From contig NZ_JAGHMF010000015.1 in assembly GCF_017741815.1 (NCBI RefSeq), positions 176,410 through 240,409 of the forward strand: 64,000 nucleotides of DNA, in the 5' to 3' direction. The position numbers and the translations under genes were made by a program. Origin of the DNA: Rhizobium sp. 16-488-2b (GTDB lineage Bacteria > Pseudomonadota > Alphaproteobacteria > Rhizobiales > Rhizobiaceae). Positions 16,828 to 25,259 of this stretch are shown here, piece by piece (within the stretch, counting starts at the first letter, position 1; every line of letters begins with the position of its first letter). The notes under the pieces were generated by a model, which saw only the letters and a program-made list of their open reading frames with translations, searched no databases and was not told where the DNA came from.

Positions 16828-17694
16828 TCAGTGGTCCTTGCGGGCGTAAACCGACCGCTTGGTGAGGTAGATCAGCACGGTGAAGATCAACAGGAAGATC
16901 ATCACCATGAAGCCGGTATGCTTGCGCTCGACCAGATGCGGCTCGGCGGCCCACATCAGGAACGAGGCGACGTCCTTGGCATACTGGTCGACCGTACCTG
17001 ATGTGCCGTCGTCATAGGTCACCTGGCCATCCGACAGCGGCGGCGGCATGGCGAGGACGGAGGCGGCGTGGAAGTACGGGTTATAGTGCTGGCCCTGCGA
17101 CACGGTCGTGCCTTCAGGCGGGTTTTCGTAGCCGGTCAACAGCGAGTAGATGTAATCCGGCCCGCCTTCCTGGTACTGCGTGAAGATATCGAAGATGAAG
17201 CGCGGGAAGCCGCGTTCCACTTCGCGGGCCTTGGCGATCAGCGAGAAGTCCGGCGGTGCTGCACCGTTGTTGGAGGCAGCCGCCGCTTCGGCGTTGGCAA
17301 ACGGCGACGGGAAGTAGTCCGACGGCACGGCCTTGCGGCTGTACATGTCGCCCGCCGCGTTCGGGCCGTCCTGCACTTCGTAGTTGGCGGCGAACGCCTT
17401 GACCTGCGCTTCCGAGTAGCCGAGATCGCCCAGCATGCGGAACGGCACGAGGTGCATGGAGTGGCAGGCGGCGCAGACTTCGGTGTAGACCTTCAGGCCG
17501 CGCTGCAGCTGGCCTTTATCGTAGTGGCCGAAGGGACCGGCAAAGGTCCAGTCGACCTCCTTCGGCTCCTTCAGCGGATAGTGCGGGGTCGCCGCCTCGT
17601 GATGTTCGGCGGGCTTTGCCTCCTGCGCGACAGCCGCGCTCCCGAGACAGCCGACGACTGCGAGTGACAGGATGCTTGCAACAAGCTTTTTCAT
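16828..17694 (-). CDS. petC: Cytochrome c1 of the bc1 complex
   Basis: The haem-c subunit that passes electrons from the Rieske centre to soluble or membrane cytochrome c. 288 residues from ATG 17694: a Sec signal peptide (about 1-23, ending AVA-QE), the haem attachment motif CAACH (about residues 74-78), the axial-Met region VLAMPPPL, and one C-terminal anchor helix ([17 protein letters not shown]) ahead of a basic tail. It is a separate gene rather than a cyt b-c1 fusion (fbcH) as in Bradyrhizobium. It lies 26 bp after cytochrome b, last in the petABC operon. A longer open frame in the same phase extends upstream through petB and is a shadow. Confidence 0.97.
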   Translation of the reverse strand: MKKLVASILSLAVVGCLGSAAVAQEAKPAEHHEAATPHYPLKEPKEVDWTFAGPFGHYDKGQLQRGLKVYTEVCAACHSMHLVPFRMLGDLGYSEAQVKAFAANYEVQDGPNAAGDMYSRKAVPSDYFPSPFANAEAAAASNNGAAPPDFSLIAKAREVERGFPRFIFDIFTQYQEGGPDYIYSLLTGYENPPEGTTVSQGQHYNPYFHAASVLAMPPPLSDGQVTYDDGTSGTVDQYAKDVASFLMWAAEPHLVERKHTGFMVMIFLLIFTVLIYLTKRSVYARKDH

Positions 17695-17720
17695 GATGTG
17701 TGTTCCCTCTCGCCGCCCGC

Positions 17721-18998
17721 TCATGCCTTGGCCGCTTCGGCAGCGACCGACTTGTTGCGCTTCTCCAGCACCGCCTCGGTGATCGAGTTCGGCACCCGGC
17801 GTGGCGTCTCGACGAGACCCAGGACCGGCATGACAACAAGGAAGAAGGCGAAGTAGAGCAGCGTGCAAATCTGCGAGATCGTGGTGTAGAGACCTTCCGC
17901 CGGCTGCGAACCGAGCCAGCCGAGGATGATCGCGTTGATCACGAACAGCCAGTAGGCCATCTTGTACCACGGGCGATAAACCGCGGAACGAACCTTCGAG
18001 GTGTCGAGCCACGGCAGGAAGAACAAGACGATGATGGCGCCGAACATGACGAGAACGCCAGCCAACTTGGAATCGATCGGTCCGATGTTGAAGGTGATCG
18101 AGCGCAGCATCGCGTAGAACGGCAGGAAGTACCATTCCGGAACGATATGCGCCGGCGTCTTCAACGGGTCGGCCGGAATGTAGTTGTCGGCGTGGCCGAG
18201 GAAGTTCGGCAGGTAGAAGACGAAGTAGGCGTAAACCAGCAGGAACACCGAAACGCCGAGCGCATCCTTGAGCGTCGCGTAGGGCGTGAACCGCACCGTA
18301 TCCGTCTTGGTCTTGACCTCTACGCCGGTCGGGTTGGTCTGACCTGTGACGTGCAGCGCCCAGATGTGCAGGACGACGACGCCGGCAATGACGAAGGGCA
18401 GCAGGTAGTGCAGCGAGAAGAAGCGGTTCAGCGTCGGATTGTCGACCGCAAAGCCGCCGAGCAGAAACTGCTGCACCCATTCGCCGACCAGCGGGAATGC
18501 CGAGAAGAAGCCGGTGATGACGGTCGCGCCCCAGAAGGACATCTGACCCCAGGGCAGAACGTAGCCCATGAAGCCGGTCGCCATCATCAGGAGATAGATG
18601 AGAACGCCTAGAATCCAGAGGATTTCGCGCGGCGCCTTGTACGAGCCGTAATAGAGGCCGCGGGCGATGTGCAGGTAAACCGCGACGAAGAAGAACGATG
18701 CGCCGTTGGCGTGCATGTAGCGCAGCAGCCAACCGTGGTTGACGTCGCGCATGATCTTTTCGACGGAATTGAAGGCAACGGATGTTTCCGCCGCATAATG
18801 CATGGCGAGCACGATACCGGTCAGCATCTGCACGATCAGCATCACCGACAGCATGGCGCCGAAGGTGTAGGCATAGTTCAGGTTACGCGGAACCGGATAG
18901 GCGACGAAGCTGTCATAGACGAGACGAGGCAGCGGCAGGCGTGCATCGATCCACTTCTCAAGGCCGGTTGATGGCTCGTAGCTGGAATGGCCACTCAT
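17721..18998 (-). CDS. petB: Cytochrome b of the bc1 complex
   Basis: The membrane core of ubiquinol-cytochrome c reductase, with two b haems and the Qo and Qi sites. 425 residues with the expected eight helices. The His ligands lie in [26 protein letters not shown] and in the second pair [37 protein letters not shown] belongs to the Qo cd region and [14 protein letters not shown] carries the PEWY motif of the Qo site. Start ATG at 18998, 13 bp after petA. Middle gene of petABC. Confidence 0.98.
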   Translation of the reverse strand: MSGHSSYEPSTGLEKWIDARLPLPRLVYDSFVAYPVPRNLNYAYTFGAMLSVMLIVQMLTGIVLAMHYAAETSVAFNSVEKIMRDVNHGWLLRYMHANGASFFFVAVYLHIARGLYYGSYKAPREILWILGVLIYLLMMATGFMGYVLPWGQMSFWGATVITGFFSAFPLVGEWVQQFLLGGFAVDNPTLNRFFSLHYLLPFVIAGVVVLHIWALHVTGQTNPTGVEVKTKTDTVRFTPYATLKDALGVSVFLLVYAYFVFYLPNFLGHADNYIPADPLKTPAHIVPEWYFLPFYAMLRSITFNIGPIDSKLAGVLVMFGAIIVLFFLPWLDTSKVRSAVYRPWYKMAYWLFVINAIILGWLGSQPAEGLYTTISQICTLLYFAFFLVVMPVLGLVETPRRVPNSITEAVLEKRNKSVAAEAAKA

Positions 18999-19011
18999 AA
19001 ATCAGTCCCCC

Positions 19012-19590
19012 TCAACCGATTTTGATAACTTTGTCGGAAACGAACGAATAGGTCGGAATCGCGAGATTCTGCGGCGCCGGGCCTTTCCGTATGCGGCCGG
19101 CCGTATCGTAGACCGAGCCATGACAGGGACAGAACCACCCGTTGTATTCGCCGGCCTGGCCGAGCGGAACGCAGCCAAGATGGGTGCAGGACCCGATCAT
19201 GACGATCCAGTTTTCCTTGTCCTTGCCGGCCGAACGATCGACACCCGTCGCCTGCGCATCGGCGGCGAGGTTGGCGTTGCGCGCGATCGGATCCTTGAGC
19301 TCCGCCATCGGAACGTCATCTGCAGCCTTCACTTCCTCAGGTGTACGGTTGCGGATGAAGATCGGCTTGCCGCGCCACTTGGCGGTGAGCGACATGCCGG
19401 GCTCGAGGCTCGACACGTCGACTTCGATGGAAGCGAGAGCGAGCGTCGACGCGTCGGGCCGCATCTGGTCGACAAACGGCCAGCCAACGAAGACGGCGCC
19501 GACGGCGCCTGCCATACCCGTGGTTAGATAAAGGAAATCACGGCGTGTGGGCTCGCTAGAGACCCCGCCTGTCGTTTCGTGTTCGCTCAC
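19012..19590 (-). CDS. petA: Rieske iron-sulfur subunit of the bc1 complex
   Basis: Carries the 2Fe-2S cluster that takes the first electron from ubiquinol. 192 residues: a Tat-type signal anchor (TRRDFLYLTTG, then a hydrophobic helix to about residue 40), and the cluster-binding boxes CTHLGC and CPCHGS (about residues 134-139 and 153-158). Translation starts at GTG 19590 with GAGGA nine bases upstream. First gene of petABC; two inverted repeats lie just upstream. The Tat signal agrees with export of a folded, cluster-loaded protein. Confidence 0.97.
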   Translation of the reverse strand: MSEHETTGGVSSEPTRRDFLYLTTGMAGAVGAVFVGWPFVDQMRPDASTLALASIEVDVSSLEPGMSLTAKWRGKPIFIRNRTPEEVKAADDVPMAELKDPIARNANLAADAQATGVDRSAGKDKENWIVMIGSCTHLGCVPLGQAGEYNGWFCPCHGSVYDTAGRIRKGPAPQNLAIPTYSFVSDKVIKIG

Positions 19591-19615
19591 GGCTTAACAT
19601 CCTCTGCCCAAATTT

Positions 19616-19666
19616 CACGGAATTTTCCGTGCCATCCCTCCAAGGCGACGAATCTGTCATACAGAT
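19616..19666 (-). promoter_or_regulatory. Two inverted repeats upstream of petA
   Basis: CACGGAA-TT-TTCCGTG at 19616-19631 ends 26 bp from the petA start, and ATCTGT-CAT-ACAGAT at 19652-19666 lies 20 bp further upstream. Both are perfect. Either could be an operator or a 5'-UTR hairpin. I cannot match them to a known regulator, and no convincing -35/-10 pair could be fixed. Confidence 0.4.
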
Positions 19667-19877
19667 ATTCGAACTTAGATTCCCCACCCACTAAGGCGCG
19701 TTCTATTATCGATCATCAATTATGTCCAGCCTCGGCAGGGCAAGTGCGCACAATGTCGCGGGCCTTCAGAGTTGATTCTTTAGGACAATCGCGCGGCTGC
19801 AACAGTGTTGCGTTGCAACATATCCAGCCGCGTGTTACGTGGCCGAAATATTACTCGCTCACGCCCGGTGCCATCCT

Positions 19878-20810
19878 ATGAGACACACTTTATTCTGCGT
19901 GGGCAGTGTTCTCGTCTCGCTGCTGCTTGCCGCCATTTCCTTGCGTTATCTCACGCACACTTGGCTGCTTGCCTTCGTCTACAGCTTTCAGGTCCATTTC
20001 GCGCTCGCGGCACTCGCAGCGAGCCTCGTCCTGATCCTCATCAGGCGCCATTGGTATGCCTATCTGCTGGTCACCGTGTCGGTGCTGCTTGCCGGCCACG
20101 GCGTGCTGATGCTGAAGGAATTCGAGGCCGCCCCACCCACGACCGCGTTGCGCCCCCTGCTGCGGCTGATGTCGTTCAACATCGAGAACGATAATTTTGA
20201 CAACAGCCGCCGCATCGCGGAAGCCGTGATCACCTCCGGCGCCGATGTCGTCAACATCCTCGAGGCCGAGCCCCTGTTGCCGGAGCTTCCGCGGCTCTCC
20301 GCCACGTATCCCTATCGCATTGGCTGCGGCGTCGGCACGCCGGGATGCGATACGCTGTTGCTCTCCAAACGTCCCTTCATCGAACAGGGAGTGAGAACCA
20401 TTGGCGATCTCTGGCCGAACCGTCTCGTCAAGGTGTCGATCGATATTGACGGAACACCTGTTCACCTCGCTTCCGTCCACTTGGCCAAGCCTTATTTCGA
20501 CGATTTCCAGGTCGATGAGCTGGAGGACCTCCACGAGGTCATCAACTCGGTCGATGGACCGCTCATCGTCGCCGGCGATTTCAACTCGGCCATCATCGAT
20601 CCGCATATCCAGGATTTCGTGCGCGCCACCGGTCTGAACACTGTCTTTCCAGAGCCCGCCACATGGCCGACCCGGGCCGGCAAATTCGGCATTGCCATCG
20701 ACCACGTGCTCACCCGCCCGCCGCTGCGGCTGGTCTCGGTCAAGCAGATTACGGACAATGCCGGTTCCAACCACTACGGACTGATGGCCGAGATCGCCAT
20801 CGATCGCTGA
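19878..20810 (+). CDS. Membrane-anchored endonuclease/exonuclease/phosphatase-family protein
   Basis: 310 residues from ATG 19878 (MRHTLF); a GTG at 19839 is in frame but neither start has a strong ribosome binding site. Three hydrophobic segments (about 3-22, 28-52, 58-76) are followed by an EEP (DNase I-like) domain with SFNIEND, ILEAEPL, VHLASVHLAKPY, VAGDFNS, IDHVLT and SNHYGL. These carry the metal-binding Asn, Glu, Asp and His; the last motif has SNH where SDH is usual. The domain probably faces the periplasm; the substrate (phosphodiester, lipid or nucleic acid) is not deducible. Divergent from petABC. Confidence 0.85.
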   Translation: MRHTLFCVGSVLVSLLLAAISLRYLTHTWLLAFVYSFQVHFALAALAASLVLILIRRHWYAYLLVTVSVLLAGHGVLMLKEFEAAPPTTALRPLLRLMSFNIENDNFDNSRRIAEAVITSGADVVNILEAEPLLPELPRLSATYPYRIGCGVGTPGCDTLLLSKRPFIEQGVRTIGDLWPNRLVKVSIDIDGTPVHLASVHLAKPYFDDFQVDELEDLHEVINSVDGPLIVAGDFNSAIIDPHIQDFVRATGLNTVFPEPATWPTRAGKFGIAIDHVLTRPPLRLVSVKQITDNAGSNHYGLMAEIAIDR

Positions 20811-20827
20811 TAACGCAGCGCCTGCGC

Positions 20828-22696
20828 CTAGACCTCCTCCAGATCCGCCGCCAGGAAGCCGCCCGATTGCCGCGCCCAGAGTTCCGCGTAGAGCCCGCCA
20901 TCGCGCAGCAGCGCCTCGTGCGTGCCCTCCTGGATGATCCGTCCCTTGTCGACGACAATCAGCCGATCGAGTGCTGCGATCGTCGACAGCCGGTGCGCGA
21001 TGGCCAGAACCGTCTTGCCGTCCATGATCCGGTTGAGGTTCGCCTGGATCGCCTCTTCCACCTCTGAATCCAGCGCCGACGTTGCCTCGTCGAGAACCAG
21101 GATCGGAGCATCCTTGAGCATTACGCGGGCGATCGCGATCCGCTGCCGCTGCCCGCCCGAAAGCTTGACGCCGCGTTCGCCGACATGCGCATCGAAGCCC
21201 TTGCGCCCCTGCTGATCCTCCAGCCGCTGGATGAAGCCCAGCGCTTCGGCCCGCCGCGCCGCCTCGATCAATCCGTCTTCGCCGGCATCCGGGCGGCCGA
21301 AGAGGATGTTGTCACGCACCGAGCGGTGCAGCAGCGACGTGTCCTGGCTGACGACGCCGATCTGCATCCTCAGCGATTCCTGCCTGACGCCCGCGATATC
21401 CTGCCCGTCGATGAGGATACGCCCGCCTTCAAGATCGTAGAGCCGAAGCAGAAGGTTCACGAGCGTCGATTTGCCGGCCCCGGAGCGCCCGACAATGCCG
21501 ACCTTCTCACCGGGCGCGATCGTCAGCGAGAAATGGTCGATCACGCCGCTGCCCTTGCCATAGTGGAAGGACACGTCGTCGAAGCGGATGCCGGGCTCGG
21601 CGATGACGAGATCCGGCGCATCCGGCTTGTCGACGAGACCGAGCGGCTTGGAGATCAGCTCCGCCGAGTTCTGGATCGTGCCGAGATTGCGCATGATGCC
21701 GTTGAACTGCGTCATCAAGCGTCCGAGCAGAAAGTTCAGCCTGAGCACCAGCGCGAGAGAGAAAGCGACGGCGCCCGAGCTGATCAGCCCCTGCAGCCAC
21801 AAATGCACGCTGAGCCCGGCCATGGTCACGATCATGATGCCGGAGAGCAGCGCCATCGAAGCGCGCACGCCGGTGATGAAGCGGGTGAAGAGCAGCACCG
21901 TCGCCTGGAAAGTATCGAAGCCCTGCCGCATGTAGCGATCGGTCTCCTCGTCGCGGGCAAAGAGCTTCAGCGTCTGGATGTTGCTATAGGCATCCACCAT
22001 GCGCCCGTTGAGCATCGAGGCTGATTCGGCCGTATCGCGCGAGTGGCGCCGGATGCGCGGCACGAAGTAGCGCGCGAGAACACCGAAGGCGACCAGCCAG
22101 CACAGCACGACCACCGCGAGCGACAGGTCCAGACGCGCAACAAGCACCAGCGTCGTCGCCGCGTAGATGCCGACGAACCAGACGCTCTCCATCAGCGAGG
22201 TCACGAGATCGCCGGTCGCCTGCCCCGCCGACCATACCTTGGTGACGATCCGCCCGGAGAAGTCGCTCTGGAAGAACGACAGCGATTGCCGCGACACATG
22301 CAGGTAGGATTGCCAGCGGGCGAGATTGTAGAATCCCGGCGTGATCACCTGCTGATCGACCAGTGCGATTATGAGCTGCACGATAAAGCGCACGAGGCCG
22401 ATGAGGAAGAGCATGCCGAACAGCTCGAAGCCATGCGCGGCAAGCAAGCCGTGCCAGCCGACGTTAGGTTTGATGCTGGCGAGAATATCGACGACGCGCC
22501 CGACGAACCAGAACAACGCCGCCTCGATCGCGGCCGACATGCCGCCGAGAACCAGCATGGCGATGAAGGGGAGCTTGGCCTGGCCGATATAGAACCAGAT
22601 GAAATCCGTCGTCGACCGCGGCGGCTGAATGTTGTCGCGCGGTTGGAAGGGATCAATCCAGGTTTCAAAGGCACGAAAGAGTCGATTTAGGAGCAT
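20828..22696 (-). CDS. ABC exporter half-transporter 1 (permease fused to ATPase)
   Basis: 622 residues: an N-terminal six-helix exporter domain (about 40-330) and a C-terminal ATPase domain with Walker A GRSGAGKST (about 403-411), signature LSGGQRQ (512-518), Walker B ILVLDEAT (532-539) and the H-loop AHRLST. All catalytic residues are intact. ATG at 22696 has no clear ribosome binding site. A second, closely similar 622-residue exporter lies 2.6 kb upstream on the same strand. This multidrug/lipid exporter family works as homo- or heterodimers; the substrate is unknown. Confidence 0.93.
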   Translation of the reverse strand: MLLNRLFRAFETWIDPFQPRDNIQPPRSTTDFIWFYIGQAKLPFIAMLVLGGMSAAIEAALFWFVGRVVDILASIKPNVGWHGLLAAHGFELFGMLFLIGLVRFIVQLIIALVDQQVITPGFYNLARWQSYLHVSRQSLSFFQSDFSGRIVTKVWSAGQATGDLVTSLMESVWFVGIYAATTLVLVARLDLSLAVVVLCWLVAFGVLARYFVPRIRRHSRDTAESASMLNGRMVDAYSNIQTLKLFARDEETDRYMRQGFDTFQATVLLFTRFITGVRASMALLSGIMIVTMAGLSVHLWLQGLISSGAVAFSLALVLRLNFLLGRLMTQFNGIMRNLGTIQNSAELISKPLGLVDKPDAPDLVIAEPGIRFDDVSFHYGKGSGVIDHFSLTIAPGEKVGIVGRSGAGKSTLVNLLLRLYDLEGGRILIDGQDIAGVRQESLRMQIGVVSQDTSLLHRSVRDNILFGRPDAGEDGLIEAARRAEALGFIQRLEDQQGRKGFDAHVGERGVKLSGGQRQRIAIARVMLKDAPILVLDEATSALDSEVEEAIQANLNRIMDGKTVLAIAHRLSTIAALDRLIVVDKGRIIQEGTHEALLRDGGLYAELWARQSGGFLAADLEEV

Positions 22697-22858
22697 ATTT
22701 GCGATATAGGCTTATCCGCCGGATGGGGAAAGCAATCCGTTCGCCGGACCAGCCTAATATTTTCGTAATGATTGGTAACATCGACGGCATCGTCGTTGAA
22801 TGAGACATGTCCTGCCACAATGTGGGAATAGCATGAGATTTCACGGGAGACGGCCACA

Positions 22859-23101
22859 ATGCAAAAGAGGACACTCGTGTCGAGCATACCGTTGCCTTTG
22901 GCGGAAAGACTCGATGCGGTTATAGAGCAGCTCGGCGTACCGCACGACCAGGTCGTGGCGGAAGCCGTTGCCGCTTGGATCGATAGTGAAGAGCAGCGTC
23001 GGTTGATGGCGTTGCGTACCCTCGCCTTTGCCAGCAGCATGGCGGTCGAGGGCCATCGCGTCATCGACTGGGCGGACAGCCTGAGCGCCGACAGGCACTG
23101 A
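22859..23101 (+). CDS. Small ribbon-helix-helix-type protein, orphan
   Basis: 80 residues, ATG 22859 with GGGAGA upstream. The pattern SSIPLPLAERLDAVIEQLGVPHDQVVAEAVAAWI (quoted in parts: SSIPLPLAERLDAV, then QVVAEAVAAWI) is that of a CopG/ParD-like ribbon-helix-helix DNA-binding domain, with a short C-terminal helix (MALRTLAFASSMAV). Such proteins are often antitoxins, but no toxin-like gene is adjacent on either side. A strong terminator follows. It may be an orphan antitoxin or a small regulator. Confidence 0.72.
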   Translation: MQKRTLVSSIPLPLAERLDAVIEQLGVPHDQVVAEAVAAWIDSEEQRRLMALRTLAFASSMAVEGHRVIDWADSLSADRH

Positions 23102-23132
23102 GCAGACACATCCAAGCGACTGATTATAAAAT

Positions 23133-23169
23133 AAAAACGCCCTCCCGATATCCCAGGGAGGGCGTTTTT
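23133..23169. terminator. Bidirectional terminator
   Basis: A perfect 14-bp stem (23133-23146 with 23156-23169) whose arms end in A5 and T5, serving both the plus-strand RHH gene and the minus-strand chemoreceptor gene. Confidence 0.93.
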
Positions 23170-23191
23170 AGTTGCGAGTTATATCCAGCCG

Positions 23192-25066
23192 TCAGCCGTA
23201 GGCGCGGGCAACACGGGCACCGAGCGCGCGGGCTGGCGATTGGACGGGCTGATCGCTCGCCTCCGAAGCGACACGCATCGCGGCAGCCTGGCTTTCGCTC
23301 AGCCTGAACTGCGAGAGAAGCTCGATCAGCGCTGCCGCTTCCCGCGCCAGGCTGTGAGTAGCGGCCGTCGTCTGCTCGACCATCGCCGCATTCTTCTGGA
23401 TGCCCTGATCCATGTGGTTGACGGCGACATTGATCTCGCTGAGGCCGGTCGACTGTTCGCGTGAGCTGCTGACGATGGCGGACACGTTGCCGTTAATCGC
23501 CTGAACCTCCGACACGATCACGGCAAGCTGTCGGCCGGTCTCGCCGACAAGCTCCACGCCCTGACGCACCTGATCGCCCGACTTGGTAATGAGCGCCTTG
23601 ATCTCCTTGGCGGCATTGGCGGAGCGCTGGGCGAGCTCGCGCACTTCCTGCGCCACGACCGCGAAGCCCTTACCGGCCTCACCGGCGCGTGCGGCCTCGA
23701 CACCGGCATTCAGCGCCAGGAGGTTGGTCTGGAAGGCGATGTCGTCGATGACGCCGATGATGTTGGAGATCCCGTTCGAGGAGGTCTCGATGGCCTCCAT
23801 GGCCGCAACCGCCTGCTCTACGATCACGCCGGAGCGCTCGGCGCCGCTGCGGGTCGTCTCGACCAGTTCGCCCGCCTGCCCGGCGCGCTGAGCCGTATCC
23901 CGGACTGCCGTCGTCACCTGCTCAAGCGACGATGCCGTCTCTTCCACGGAGGCCGCCTGCTGCTCGGTGCGCTTCGACAGATCGTCGGCCGCCGCTCGGA
24001 TCTCGTTGGCGCCGGCATCGATCTTGCGGGCGTTTTCGCCGACAACGCTGAGAACGCGTGCCAGACCATGAACGGATTCATTGAAGTTGCTGCGCAGCTG
24101 GTCCAGCTGGCCGGCGAAGCTCTGCTCGATACGGAAGGTCAGGTCGCCGTCGGAAAGGCTCTTCAGCCCGCGCGCCAGATTATCGACCGCGAACGACACC
24201 TCGGCCGCCTCACGCGCCTTCTGCTCCTCGCGCGCGATCCGCTCGCTTTCGCTCATCGAGCGGTTGGCTTCCGTCTCGCGCTCGAGGCGTTCGCGCTCCA
24301 GCGCGTTCTCGCGGAAGACGGCAACGGCGGCCGCCATTTCACCAATTTCATCACGACGACCAGCATAGGGAATGACGGCATGGTTGTCGCCGGCGGCTAG
24401 CGCGTTCATCGACTGCGTGATCGCCCCAATCGGCCGCGTGACACGAACGAGGCTCAGCACCGCGGCACCGATCGCCATCAGGACCGCGATCAACACGCCG
24501 ACGACCGTCGCGATCGTCACGACCTGCGTGGTGTCGGCGGCAGCCTTCTTGTCGCTGCCGGCGGCGGCGCGATTGTCTGAGATCATGCCCTGAAGGATAT
24601 TACCGGCGCTGTTGCCCATCGGCGTCATCTTCTTGATAACGGCCTTGGCGTCACTGTTTCGTGCGTCGACAAGCAGGCTGGCGAACTGGTCACCAAGCTT
24701 GTCATAGTCCGCCATGATGCTCTTGAGCTGTTCAAACCGCGGCCGAGGGCCGGCCGATTGCGCGGCTTCGAACGTGGCAACCGCGTTTTCGCGGGCAGCG
24801 GTGGCCGTCTTGATCTGCCCCAGCAGTGCCGTCTGCTCTTCAGCGCTGAGGGCGGCGGACAGCGCGAGGTAGAGGCGTCGTACATCCGAAATGCGTCGCT
24901 CCATCTCCGCGATCATCAGCGACTTGTCCATCCGCAGGCTGATGCTCTCGGCCTGGCTGTTGAGCTGCCATACCGACCGCATGCCGGCGGCGCCCTGGGC
25001 GACGAGGATGATGACGATAAAGGCAAAAAGAGCCGGCAGAAAAAACTTGATCTTGAGAGAGCTCAT
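23192..25066 (-). CDS. Methyl-accepting chemotaxis protein
   Basis: 624 residues from ATG 25066 (AGGTG seven bases upstream; in-frame codons further up lack a site). Two membrane helices (about 6-27 and 184-207) frame a helical-bundle periplasmic sensor; a HAMP region follows ([18 protein letters not shown]), then a second HAMP-like stretch ([17 protein letters not shown]) and the signalling domain with the conserved hairpin tip (about residues 435-480; [20 protein letters not shown] and [15 protein letters not shown]). There is no C-terminal CheR/CheB-binding pentapeptide. The ligand is unknown. An FNR/FixK-like palindrome lies 138 bp upstream of the start. Confidence 0.95.
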   Translation of the reverse strand: MSSLKIKFFLPALFAFIVIILVAQGAAGMRSVWQLNSQAESISLRMDKSLMIAEMERRISDVRRLYLALSAALSAEEQTALLGQIKTATAARENAVATFEAAQSAGPRPRFEQLKSIMADYDKLGDQFASLLVDARNSDAKAVIKKMTPMGNSAGNILQGMISDNRAAAGSDKKAAADTTQVVTIATVVGVLIAVLMAIGAAVLSLVRVTRPIGAITQSMNALAAGDNHAVIPYAGRRDEIGEMAAAVAVFRENALERERLERETEANRSMSESERIAREEQKAREAAEVSFAVDNLARGLKSLSDGDLTFRIEQSFAGQLDQLRSNFNESVHGLARVLSVVGENARKIDAGANEIRAAADDLSKRTEQQAASVEETASSLEQVTTAVRDTAQRAGQAGELVETTRSGAERSGVIVEQAVAAMEAIETSSNGISNIIGVIDDIAFQTNLLALNAGVEAARAGEAGKGFAVVAQEVRELAQRSANAAKEIKALITKSGDQVRQGVELVGETGRQLAVIVSEVQAINGNVSAIVSSSREQSTGLSEINVAVNHMDQGIQKNAAMVEQTTAATHSLAREAAALIELLSQFRLSESQAAAMRVASEASDQPVQSPARALGARVARAYG

Positions 25067-25203
25067 GACTGGCACCTGAAAAGTTTCAAACAACGCTTAA
25101 ATCGATGAAACCCTTGTGGCAGCCTTCGCTAAATAAAAACTTACCACCGGTGCGTGCTTTTACATCGCCAGCAGCGCGCCATCACACGCGCGCCGTGCTA
25201 TTC

Positions 25204-25217
25204 TTGACATAAGTCAA
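25204..25217 (-). promoter_or_regulatory. FNR/FixK-like box upstream of the chemoreceptor gene
   Basis: A perfect palindrome TTGAC-ATAA-GTCAA, which is the layout TTGAY-N4-RTCAA of FNR/FixK/NNR-family operators. It is 138 bp upstream of the chemoreceptor start and between that gene's upstream region and the terminator of the exporter gene. No clear -10 hexamer follows at the expected distance. Confidence 0.45.
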
Positions 25218-25220
25218 ATC

Positions 25221-25251
25221 CCCCCGCTCCACATGCATGGCGGAGCGGGGG
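25221..25251 (-). terminator. Terminator of ABC exporter 2
   Basis: A 10-bp stem CCCCCGCTCC/GGAGCGGGGG (25221-25230, 25242-25251) with an 11-base loop, 9 bp after the exporter stop codon on the minus strand. The following T-run is short. Confidence 0.7.
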
Positions 25252-25259
25252 AGCGTGCC

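Noticed and set aside
16828..18732. 634-residue frame joining out-of-frame petB sequence to cytochrome c1
   Set aside because: Only its last ~288 residues are real (cytochrome c1 from 17694); the rest is petB read in the wrong frame. It is not a b-c1 fusion.
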